Positions 54,961 to 64,000 of a stretch of DNA of 64,000 nucleotides are shown here, piece after piece. Every line of letters begins with the position of its first letter. Positions within the stretch are counted from its first letter, which is position 1. This DNA comes from Toxonevra muliebris. Its lineage: Eukaryota; Arthropoda; Insecta; Diptera; Pallopteridae. The notes beneath the pieces are model-generated. The model was not told where the DNA came from and made no database searches. It saw only the letters and a list, made by a program, of their open reading frames with translations. The stretch spans positions 15,906,815-15,970,814 of the forward strand of contig OY829330.1 in the NCBI GenBank assembly GCA_963691655.1, read 5' to 3'. A program made the position numbers and the translations under genes.

Positions 54961-56920
54961 TAGGAACAGATATAACACCCTACGGATTTGAAAATTATTT
55001 TAGTACACCAAACAGGGTCGCAAAATAATTTTATTTGTAGATAAAGCAGAATCAATTTGTTCCAGCATACACAACGGCAGTTGCCCAATCCAAACAATTA
55101 TTAGCTTTAAGTTTTACTACAGACAAAGCATTATTCAAAAACAAATTTCTGCTATGGAAGACGGAAAAAACGGTTATCATTTTTACTGCCAAGCACATAA
55201 TAAAGAACTTTTGGTGGTTGGTAAAACCTACTGCTATAACTAATTGTTTTAAAGAGGTAATATTGCAGTCATCGAATTATAACCCACATTTTTACTAATT
55301 TGAGAATTTAGTCACATGTGACAATGACTTACCATGAGGAAGTCATTCATGAATTTTGCCAAGATTTAAATTCAGCCCCCTCTGATCACGCTTCAAGTAA
55401 GAAAGTATTAAATATTTTTTCTTCAGAACAATATTTTTTCTCAGGAACTAGATAATGTTTTTGAAAATCTGTTCAAAAACCAGATCCAGTCTGTAATAAC
55501 TGTTTTTTTTTTTTAAATCTGATCCTAAACAATCTTTGCATTTTAAATTGTAATTGAAAATTATTGATCTCTTTTTGTTTATTTCTTGATAAAGTTCTTG
55601 TTCTTTTTATTTTGGTTATTTGTCTTTTAATAAATAAAATGTGTACATTAGAGTAGTTCTTTTGTTCCTTTGTGTGAAAAATGTAAACTGTGAAAGTATC
55701 AGGCAAAAATATTTAAATTTAAACGTGCCTCCTCGGAGTCAAAGTTTATATCTGAATAAAAACTCACGTATTATCAAAGTTGAAAATTGATTATTATTAC
55801 GTTTAAACAAATTTGATGAAGACCCAAATAGACTAGAAATCTCGACACGCTTAAAAATCGAAAACAGAAAATAAAAATTCACTACACGGCACCAAATTTT
55901 GGCTGGGAATGGCAAACCATCAAGAGTAAAAATTGCGCTAAAAATTAGATTTGTGCTTCAAATGCTAAATATTTGAATTGCCATGACATTGTAGCTTCTG
56001 CGTGCAACCTAATCGGTAGGGATGTGCAATTGAAAAGAAATTGATTTTCAACTTCTGAATTGAATATAATATAAAAGCCGATTAATCTACGTTTAAAATC
56101 CTTTAAAGTCGATTAATCGACTGTTCTCGATATTGTTTTACATGGAATAAAAAAAAGGAATTAAAAGAAGATGAAGAACTTATATATGGATTACATAAAA
56201 AAAAGCTTTGCCCTCCTAAAAATGTACCATGTACCTTGGTTTATTTATTTTATGGTTACTAAAATATTTCGAATCTAGCTGTAAGCTGTCGTAAGCTGGT
56301 TCGTTTTGAGTAAATTCAAAAAATAGGATTTTGTACGGTAAATTTTTTGTTAGATTATTTTTGGCTAAGTAAAAGGACATGCCATGGACTCTTAGGTCTA
56401 TTTAAGACATTTGAACAAAACAAAAGAGACATTAAAATTTTTCAAACATTTTCATTTTTGTATATTCTTTAAATGTAATAAAAACGAATGTTCAAAAATA
56501 TACATACTCAGCTCAGGGGAAGGAATTAGTTCATTAAATAATTGTGAGTCAGCTGTCAAAGTTAATGAATGCTAAACACAAAGTGCTAGCATGCATTTTA
56601 AAGCATTTTTCGGAAGCTTTTGTTGTTAAACTATAATTATAATCTTAAATTTTTTTTTTTATATAGGAGTGTTATATATATATAACATTCATATATGAAG
56701 AATGCATTTCACAAATAAAAAAAAAAGAAAACTATTTTTTTTGGAAACAAATTTGGTGTTTAGAAACTAAATTTTTGAAAGTTGGTGAACCAGGTCTATC
56801 TTGTGAAGCAATGAAACAATACAAAATGTTGAAACAATCAAAACTGTTTTTTATGATTTTTATTTTGATATCTTGACTGCAACGGATTTTAGAGCTATTT
56901 TAGTTTTTCTGTTGTATGGG
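54961..56920. other. No recognisable gene
   Basis: About 2 kb of AT-rich sequence with short frames only. Presumed FoxP upstream intron; nothing assigned. Confidence 0.4.
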
Positions 56921-56924
56921 AGAT

Positions 56925-57245
56925 GGGCGTGGCAGTTGACCGATCACGCCCATTTTCATATTTTTTTCTTTTTCACGATCTAAGAGTGGCTCATGCCAAA
57001 AAACGTTTTGCTGAGATGATTCCTTACATTTTTTTCGCACTCTCATAACAAATTTTTTAGCACTTCATATCACACCCTTATATAATAAGTGGGCGTGGCA
57101 ATCTTATTTTCATGTGAGGGCGTGCCTATCATGTAACAAACTTCTGGACCAAGTTTCATATCGATACCTCCATTTTTCGAATTTTGGCCATACCCTAAAA
57201 AATTTCAAAATGGGAGTTTAGGAGATAGATTCATAGGTGTCGAAC
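56925..57245. repeat. GGGCGTGGC-type repeat
   Basis: GGGAGATGGGCGTGGCAGTT then GACC, AAGTGGGCGTGGCAATCTTA and GAGGGCGTGCC, followed by AACTTCTGGACCAAGTTTCA then TATCGATACC. Such 'GGGCGTGGC' patches with 'CAAGTTTCAT' are, as I recall, common in repeats of larger flies. Non-coding. Confidence 0.5.
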
Positions 57246-58447
57246 TGAGCGTGGTAGCTATGTACTTTAATTCATGTATCTTCTAAACTAATGCAGATCC
57301 CATTTTTAAACTTTAAGGGTATTATTTCAATACTTTAATCTAAATTTTGAATAATAAAATTTATTTTTCAAATGGTCGAAGTTATTTAAATTCTGATTCA
57401 AAACTTTTACTTCCGATTTGGTGCTTAAAAAAATTTTAATTTCCGGTCTGATACCATAATTGAAAAGAACAGAAAATTTCCTATTTAAATTACTATGGTC
57501 AATATTTTATTGTAAATTTGCCTAATTCTAAAAATTACTTTTGAAAAATCCATATTTCAATTCCGTCAATTCATTAAAAACCCATAATTTGGCAAATAAA
57601 CTTCATACAATAAAAAAAATTGTGTGTCTACATTCATATTTTCTAGAAGTTCAATTAGGCCGAATTTCAACTAATTTCAGAACCTTAATTAATCTTTTTG
57701 TACGTCTTCAACAAAAATATTGGACTGTCTCAACCTGCGTACCTTTCCCCTACTTATTTGTGAATATTATATTGTATGTATGTACCAAGTTTATTTCTAA
57801 ATGGTTAAGGAATCGAATGAATTTTTAAAACAAAATTTTTTTATTAAAATAGAATATACGAAAGTGATATTAGTCGATTGGAAGGGAACCTTCCATACTA
57901 CCAAAATATTTAATTCTGAATATCTTGGAAACTATTTATGGAGCTTCATCTCAATTTGTTGCTGGACAGAAATCAGACGAAATTTGTCGATCGGGTGAAT
58001 CACTTCTTCTATAACGTTAGTTCTTAAGTTGGTGAGAGCGTGTTTTCTTGGGCCTCATTCAAGATAAATTTTTGGGCTTTAAAATTTGCATAAAGGTTAT
58101 TTTGGGCATTTTTATGGGGATCATCCAAGGAAGATAATCTAAGTTTTTGTGGAAAGACATTAGGCCAATAGTATTAACCTAGACTGCGCTAAGTATTTTC
58201 CGACTAGATTGATATAAAAAAAAAAAAACAAAAGAAAATATTCATTGGCATAACTGAAAAAACGTAAATATTACTTCAAAACAATTAAAAATTGTTCAAT
58301 AAAATTATTCATTTGAAATAAGAGAAAAAATTAGCACGTTTGTGGGTATACATGTGCTTTAATGAACAGAAAATGTGAACGAATTTGAAGCTTCCGAATA
58401 TCTCAATTCTTTTACATTGTGAGTGCATTTACGCTAAAACCATAGAC
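57246..58447. other. No recognisable gene
   Basis: AT-rich spacer. Confidence 0.4.
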
Positions 58448-58521
58448 GACCTCGATAGTCTAGTGGATAGTGCACTAGACTTTCATCCAGAAGGTTGCGG
58501 GTTCGATTCCCGTCTTGGTCT
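58448..58521 (+). repeat. tRNA-like head (SINE)
   Basis: ATAGTCTAGTGGATAGTGCA (A-box region) and GCGGG-TTCGATT-CCCGT (T arm with canonical loop). The ends GACCTCG and CTTGGTC pair at four positions. The anticodon stem does not fold. Same type as 3853 and 58698. Confidence 0.6.
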
Positions 58522-58697
58522 GGTGGTTAATTCTCATAAACTTCTTATATTCACTATCGATATGAAGTGGATGAGAATTATAAGAATGTGTACAAGTACA
58601 CACCTTGGTTGGTAATGGCAAAACCACCGAGCTGATAAAAAAAATTGCCACATAGCCGTTCGGAATCGGCGTTAAACTGTAGATCCTACCATCGCCA

Positions 58698-58767
58698 CTG
58701 TGGTCTAGTGGAAGAGTGCCAGACTCTTGTTTCTGGAGACCCGAGTTCGATTCTCGGCTTGGGTATG
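58698..58767 (+). repeat. tRNA-like head (SINE), best preserved
   Basis: TGTGGTCTAGTGGAAGAGTG, an anticodon-like arm CCAGA-CTCTTGTT-TCTGG, and a perfect T arm CCGAG-TTCGATT-CTCGG. The loop is one base too long for a normal tRNA and no clean acceptor stem forms. It is followed at 58795 by a (CTTT)n run. Confidence 0.6.
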
Positions 58768-59232
58768 TTTCTTATCTATATTTCTTTCTCCTTTCCTTTC
58801 TTTCTTTCTTTCTTGGGGCTTTGGTACAAAAGATCTTATAGGTCGCAGTGCCTGACTTTCGAGTCGTCCTTCCTTCAAATAATAATAAAAAAATACGCTA
58901 AAACCATTGTTAACAGAAATCGCAAATAAGATTTTTTAAAGCGTCGTCTTCTACATCATTTACAAGCTCCTCCAAACAATCTGCATTACAGCTTAATGTT
59001 TCGAAGCGGCAGGATTGCCCATAGCCATAAAATGTCACTTATTTTTATTTAAAATAGATAAAAGTGGCCGATGACTCTCGGCTAGCCGATCACTAAAACA
59101 TTCATCCCAGCACAGTTTTTTAGTAGTCGGTCACAATGGCCGAATATTGAAATCAACTTAGTGTTTAATTTTAGTAGCCGGCCACTCTGTTAAAACGTCA
59201 GCATTAATTACACCGTGCGACAAAAATTTTAC
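58768..59232. other. No recognisable gene
   Basis: Includes the (CTTT)n tract at 58790-58815 and a patch with TAGCCGATCAC / GTGGCCGATGAC words (59060-59180), possibly an inverted-repeat remnant. Confidence 0.4.
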
Positions 59233-59335
59233 TGCGTTCTCTGTTTTTCTCCATCACATCCAGTTCTCTCACTATATGGACCTGAAGTCGGAAAAATGGG
59301 GTCTTCAGGGGCTAATAAGTTATTTCTTTAAAACC
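59233..59335 (+). repeat. Dispersed repeat T, copy 2
   Basis: TGTTTTTCTCCATCACATCC then AGTTCTC...GAAGTCGGAAAAATGGGGTC then TTCAGGGGCTA; matches 36447-36530. Confidence 0.7.
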
Positions 59336-60608
59336 GATTTTTTTGCATCAGAACCAAGCCACTGACACTACGTAAGTAAATAATGGAATTGTTTATTTTC
59401 TTTGTTTAATGTTGACAACTTTTTGTTAACAAATTCAATTATATTTTTTCGTATTGAAATTAAAAATTTTATAAAATGGTTAAAAGAAACAATATTTTTA
59501 TGATTTAGTTCATGTTTGTAAATAAGAAAACAGTTTTATTAATTAAATGGGATGTCAAATTTAAGGTTTGTTTGCTTGGATGTGAAATTTTAGGTTTTTT
59601 TTCCTTAAAAATTAGCTGTGTATAATTAACAAAAAAGCTTTTTCGCACAAAACTTTTAGATACAACTTTTAGATTTAACATGTTTAATTTACAAAAACAA
59701 TTGCATGCGATTTAACATATTTACAAACTTGTTTTGTTAATTTAACTTGTTTAAGCTCATTTAACATGTTTAACTCGTCAGTCTGAGCATAGTATAAGTC
59801 TTTCTTTTGAGCCACTTGGTTTTAGTAGACGTGTAAATTTTTCCGATATCCAAATTTTACCATCTTGTGTATTTGCTTAAATTGTATTTTTGACACGCAA
59901 AAAATTGTAAAAGGTAACACGTCATGTTACGTGGCGTGGCATAGGCTTAGTCTGTTCTACTTAACCCTTTCTTATTGAGCGAGCTCTCGCCTCGACAGTG
60001 AATTTGGAAAAAATACGAGGTCGAGAAGCGATTTTGATACAAGTAGATTTGCCATATGAGCTATATCACTGTTGAAATAAATCAAAATATGTAGCATTTT
60101 AACAGAAAACTAAGGCAAAACGAAAACAACCTTAGTGCAGCATTTATTGAACTAATAAATAATCTTTTTTACTATATTTTACTGAGAATAACTTCATTTT
60201 AAAATATATACACTATTTTTGAAAAAGAAAGATGGTAACTTTACTAGAAGTAAAATCATTTAAACAGCTGTTTCATATTTAATTTCTTTTGTTGTTTTAT
60301 TAATCGTGTCTTTCGTAATTGTAAATTGAACAACTAGAATAGCGACGATTGCTCTCGTTTCTGAAATCGACTTCAAAAGTCGCCTCGCGTCTTCGCTCAA
60401 TTGTAAATGGGGCTTTACTTACAGTTGCTAAAAGCGGCGTTCACACGGCCAAGTATGTTGGACAAACATCCTTGACAAATCGCTCGATGATCGTCTGAAA
60501 GATCAAATGTGAAATCAAATTTTATTTTATATGAAAACTTCGAGCAATCAACGTCGCAATGACACTTGTTATAAATAAAATTTTGTTTTGTTTTTGCTTG
60601 TTTATTTT
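59336..60608. other. No recognisable gene
   Basis: AT-rich. The minus frame at 60415-60732 (105 codons) has no motif I recognise. Confidence 0.4.
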
Positions 60609-60610
60609 TA

Positions 60611-62003
60611 CACCCAGAAAAATACCCATCTCTAAAACAAAGAAAAAGTTGCCTCAATTTGAATCCACGAAAATTTCTATCGTTTATGTAAATTTTCCTC
60701 AAAATGAAGGAAAATGTGTTTCTTTCATGCAACCATGGTGTTCAATTTGAAGTAAGTTATTTCTTCATTTTTGGGAATTTAGTTGCGGTGCTATCCACCA
60801 ATTGCAATATAATCCCAAATTTTAATGAAATTGTTAAAACTAAAATTAAAGGAAGTAAGGTAAAAAAGTAAGTAAAATACAGGAAAATATTGGTGTGGTA
60901 AATGGGCATCTACATATATCATTTTTTCTAAAACTTAGTCCTTACAACGCGTCGCTGTATACAATTTTAACTCAATAGCTTTTACGAATTACTTTGTCTA
61001 TTGTTAACACAAATGTGCATGGAACAATGGACATTTCCATAAACCTGTTTCTTCCAAAATTTAGTCGCAACAGCATATAAAAATTCAAGCACCATTTGGC
61101 TACGAAACAAAAGTATCAAAATACCATAAAGGGACCAATTACCTTATTTAGAATAAAATAAGGTGGCACCATTAAACTTACATATTCTTTGTGCATAGAA
61201 AATGTAAGAAAGAGACGAATATACCAAAAATGTTCTCCATACAAAATTTTGGTATACACAAAAAACTAGCTTTACTCTTTTGGCCTTAGCAGACAATCGC
61301 GAACGTTTTGCTTTTCTTTTGAATTTTTTAGTCGGCGTCTTTATTTCAAGCGAAGCGGTTGAGTTTGTGGCTGTTAATATAATTTGTGAAAAAATTTATA
61401 TATATTGTGAAAAAAAAAAAACAAAATATATTCGAAAGAAATAAATTTCAATCAACTTCAATTTATAATTTTTTAAAGGCCATAAGAATCTTTTGATCAT
61501 TTCAAGGCGACGACGCCTGTAGTGTATGTAAAAATAAGTATGAATGTAAACCTTAATACTTATTAAAAATAAAATAATAAATGAATACAAGTAAAAAAAC
61601 ATGATTTCTATGCCTTTTAATTAAAACAACATTGTAGAAAATATTCCATAAATTGAGGATTTTTTTTCTAAAAAGGTAGTAAATTTACTTCAATTTATGG
61701 AAAATTATTCCTCAAACTGAGGAAAATTTTACCTAAATTATATATAATTTCTCATATTAAAATAAAATATTATTCATTTGAAAAATACAATTTCTACAAA
61801 TTGAAGATATATTTCTTTAATTTATGGAAAACTTCCTTCTTTCAAAGAAATTTTTCTCTAAAATAAAGAAAAAATATTTCCTCAATTCAAAGAAATTTTG
61901 TATGTCTAAATGAGGAAACCGTTTCTATGGCGCCAAATCATTCCCATTTTTCCTCAATTTGATAGCCGTTTTTCTTCAAACGAGGTAAGTATTTCTCTGG
62001 GTG
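60611..62003. mobile_element. TA-flanked DNA element, 1393 bp, CACCCAGARAAATAC ends
   Basis: The left end CACCCAGAAAAATACCCATC is inverted at the right end (GATAAGT... complement CACCCAGAGAAATACTTACC). TA flanks both ends (60609-60610, 62004-62005). The subterminal regions carry many CCTCAAWWTGAGGAAA-like words on both strands (60650-60760 and 61640-61990). No transposase frame. Confidence 0.78.
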
Positions 62004-62450
62004 TATACACTTTACTTTTTATTTTCCATGTTTCAAGAAGAGTTTTATAAAATTGGTTCACTAAAAGTAAGTTTTACACAGTTGACAATGCCGAATGAAA
62101 AAATGTATGAGCTGTATTAACATGTCTAGCCATGACCGCCAAATTGATGCAAACGACAAATTTGTAATTTTTTTTTACCGATTCGATCAGTTTTAGCCGT
62201 ACATATCATCTCGCAAATTTCAGAGCATTGAAAAGTACCGTTGCAAAGTTAAAGAGAAAACAATTTTGATGTAAGTGCAAACATGCACTTTCCTTATATT
62301 TTTCGGACAGCGAAGTGTCGCTTACATAAAAAATACAACAACATAAGTGTATGGAACGGTTTGTTAGTTTCTTTCAATATCTCTATTCAGTGAAGATATT
62401 TGGAATCAAATCTGTAATTCTGGGTTATGATTTCAAATATTCGTAGCTTA
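62004..62450. other. No recognisable gene
   Basis: AT-rich spacer. Confidence 0.4.
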
Positions 62451-62603
62451 TATAGAATCTTGAAAGATTAAGAACTATCACTAATATCACTGTTGGGGAA
62501 TTGTCGCGGATTCCAAAATGGCCGTCTGATTTTCCCGTCTCTATATACATTGCTGTTGTGACGACTACATTTGTTCATTAAGCCTGTTTATATATAACTT
62601 CAA
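62451..62603 (+). repeat. Short dispersed repeat S, copy 2
   Basis: ATTAAGAACTATCACTAATA then TCACTGTTGGGGAATTGTCGC... to AAGCCTGTTTATATATAACTTC; matches 29761-29922. Confidence 0.75.
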
Positions 62604-64000
62604 TAAAAAATAAGTTGCTAAGCCTGATTGATTGTATTATGGCGTAATACTAGGCCAAAAAAGATTTTGAATGCTACTTAACTTTAATTCACCTTTAAAT
62701 AACTTTGAACACTTAAGTTCAAAAATGTGATTTATAATCAGTTTACAAAATTAAACAACGTTTATTAAAGGTTGCTTTACTTAAACGCCAAAATTCATGT
62801 TTAGAGACTACTTAAAGCTATTTTAAAATTGTTTTTGACATCCGAGTATTGTTACTTTAATAAACAATATTAGCTGTGTTTTATTCACCAGCTAGTTTAA
62901 CGTAAGCGTATAAAACAACTAAGTTGTTAAGTCTCATCTTCGTTGTATAACATTCACAATGAAACTGCTCAGCAGCTAGAGGTGAAACTTTTTAATGGAT
63001 CCAAGTCATTGCGGTTAATCGTGGGCACTGCCATTAGTTTTTACCCTTTATAAGAATATTTAACGTTGATTTTAACTTATTTTCACCGGCAGCCATTTTG
63101 AATCTTTTCTTTTTTTTTTTTTTTTTTTTTTTGCAAACTGTCAAGCTTCTGCTTTCACTATTGGCAGTTCACAATAGAATTTGATGTGGCTAAACTACTT
63201 GTTAAGTATACATAACAGCTATAATTATACGTGTTATCTCTGCGGCTTTTGTTGTTGTTTTCCATACATTTATCGCTGCTAGTTATACACAATAGAAGCA
63301 AGTGGCGAATAAAATGCAGCTATTGTTTCTGTTGCGTATTCTTGAAAAATAAAATAAAATGGATTGTCCGCCTTTAGACGAGGAAATTTGTTTCTGGAAA
63401 CTGCGAAATGATAAGATCACAAGAAGAGGAAGCCTCAGGGGTACAAAGTTTCGGCAAAAACAACAAAGCATTGCACATGAGTAATTTTGCTATTTTGTAC
63501 TATTAAACGCAACCTGAGTTGATTCTCCTCTTCTTTTCGTTTGCTCTTTAAAGTAAAAAAGTGTCCGCTTCTCAGTCTTATGAATTCTGATTTTCATATC
63601 GTTTTATTTTTGATTTCGGCGTTGTATTTACACATTTTCAATAATTTTGTTTTTCTTTTAAAAAGTTTAAATTTCCAAATATGTCAAATCGACTGACGAT
63701 ACAACAGAATGTAATAGAAACTTTCTTTTTTTGAAGTATATTTGTAAATTTTACTACATTATTTGACACAACCTTCGTTTACTTAACAAGAATAGAGAAA
63801 AAGTTTATAAATCACAATTTGAGTAAGGTTGATTAGGGATCACTTAAAGACCACTTCAAATTAAAAGGCATCGTAACCAGAGAATACAGAGAACAGAAAG
63901 TAAATAAAAAAAATAAATTTGGTGAATAAAACCAGCCATTTTGCTCACACGTACTACGTACATGTGATTTCACCTAATTTGTTGTTTTTTATGTGTTTGG
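62604..64000. other. No recognisable gene
   Basis: AT-rich, with a T-run of about 24 bases at 63111-63132. No FoxP exon recognised on the minus strand. Confidence 0.4.

Noticed and set aside
42336..64000. Upstream FoxP exons (PPFTYASLIRQ, zinc finger, leucine zipper)
   Set aside because: Expected on the minus strand but no matching codons with splice sites were found; they are probably beyond the window.
1..64000. CRISPR arrays, operons, rRNA genes
   Set aside because: No regularly spaced short repeats, Shine-Dalgarno-led gene chains or rRNA motifs; the sequence is eukaryotic.

Overview
The window looks like AT-rich chromosomal DNA from a fly, most likely a higher dipteran (Brachycera). This rests on one conserved host gene and on the transposon families present: LOA-type LINEs, copia-type retroelements, Tc1/mariner elements including a DD37E one, and hAT-, pogo- and TTAA-type short elements. 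The species cannot be named from this sequence. There are no bacterial operons, CRISPR arrays or rRNA genes. Everything was read by eye, so most repeat limits are good to a few bases where terminal repeats are visible and to tens of bases elsewhere.

Host gene. The minus strand carries two coding exons of FoxP, the fly orthologue of vertebrate FOXP1/2/4. The exon at 42234-42335 (34 codons, phase 0 at both ends) encodes the first part of the forkhead domain. The terminal exon at 1039-1290 encodes recognition helix 3, the wing region, an alanine run, a Ser/Gly tail and the stop. They are joined by a 40.9-kb intron (1291-42233), so about 64% of the window is a single FoxP intron. From 42336 to 64000 the sequence should be the next upstream FoxP intron; no further exon was found there.

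Layout inside the large intron (low to high coordinate): short hairpin and pogo-type elements (1.5-3.2 kb); a tRNA-like head and a near-perfect foldback (3.8-4.5 kb); an old 'GGTCTGAATTTT' repeat (5.2-8.4 kb) split by a TTAA-flanked element and a Tc1 relic, whose undisrupted inverted partner lies at 23.6-25.2 kb; LOA LINE ORF1 (9.4-10.3 kb); a foldback element carrying a relic of an unknown gene (11.4-13.5 kb); LOA LINE endonuclease/RT/RNase H (14.65-17.85 kb); a 1-kb palindrome (18.2-19.3 kb); repeat R with a nested element (19.3-21.1 kb); a Tc1 remnant (21.8-22.3 kb); a 1.3-kb element with a third foldback copy inside (25.6-26.9 kb); a 3.3-kb nest holding a second LOA LINE and a second Tc1 relic (27.8-31.1 kb); more hairpins; a copia fragment (32.8-33.8 kb); a hAT-type element with 8-bp target duplication (34.05-34.7 kb); a pogo-type element (35.3-36.3 kb); and a 4.6-kb composite (37.6-42.2 kb) whose edge lies 34 bases from the FoxP 5' splice site.

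Upstream of the FoxP exon: a MITE (43.3-44.0 kb), the second foldback copy (44.8-46.2 kb), a decayed copia element (46.3-48.9 kb), two convergent tRNA-like heads (51.8-52.0 kb), a small hAT-type MITE (52.2-52.6 kb), a full-length IR/DR-type Tc1 element (53.36-54.96 kb), two more tRNA-like heads (58.4-58.8 kb), and a 1.4-kb TA-flanked element (60.6-62.0 kb).

Every transposase or polymerase reading frame in the window is broken, so none of these elements looks autonomous. The most interesting items are the forkhead domain split by a 41-kb repeat-filled intron, the foldback family carrying an unrecognised cellular-looking gene, and two natural empty-site/filled-site comparisons that define new short elements.
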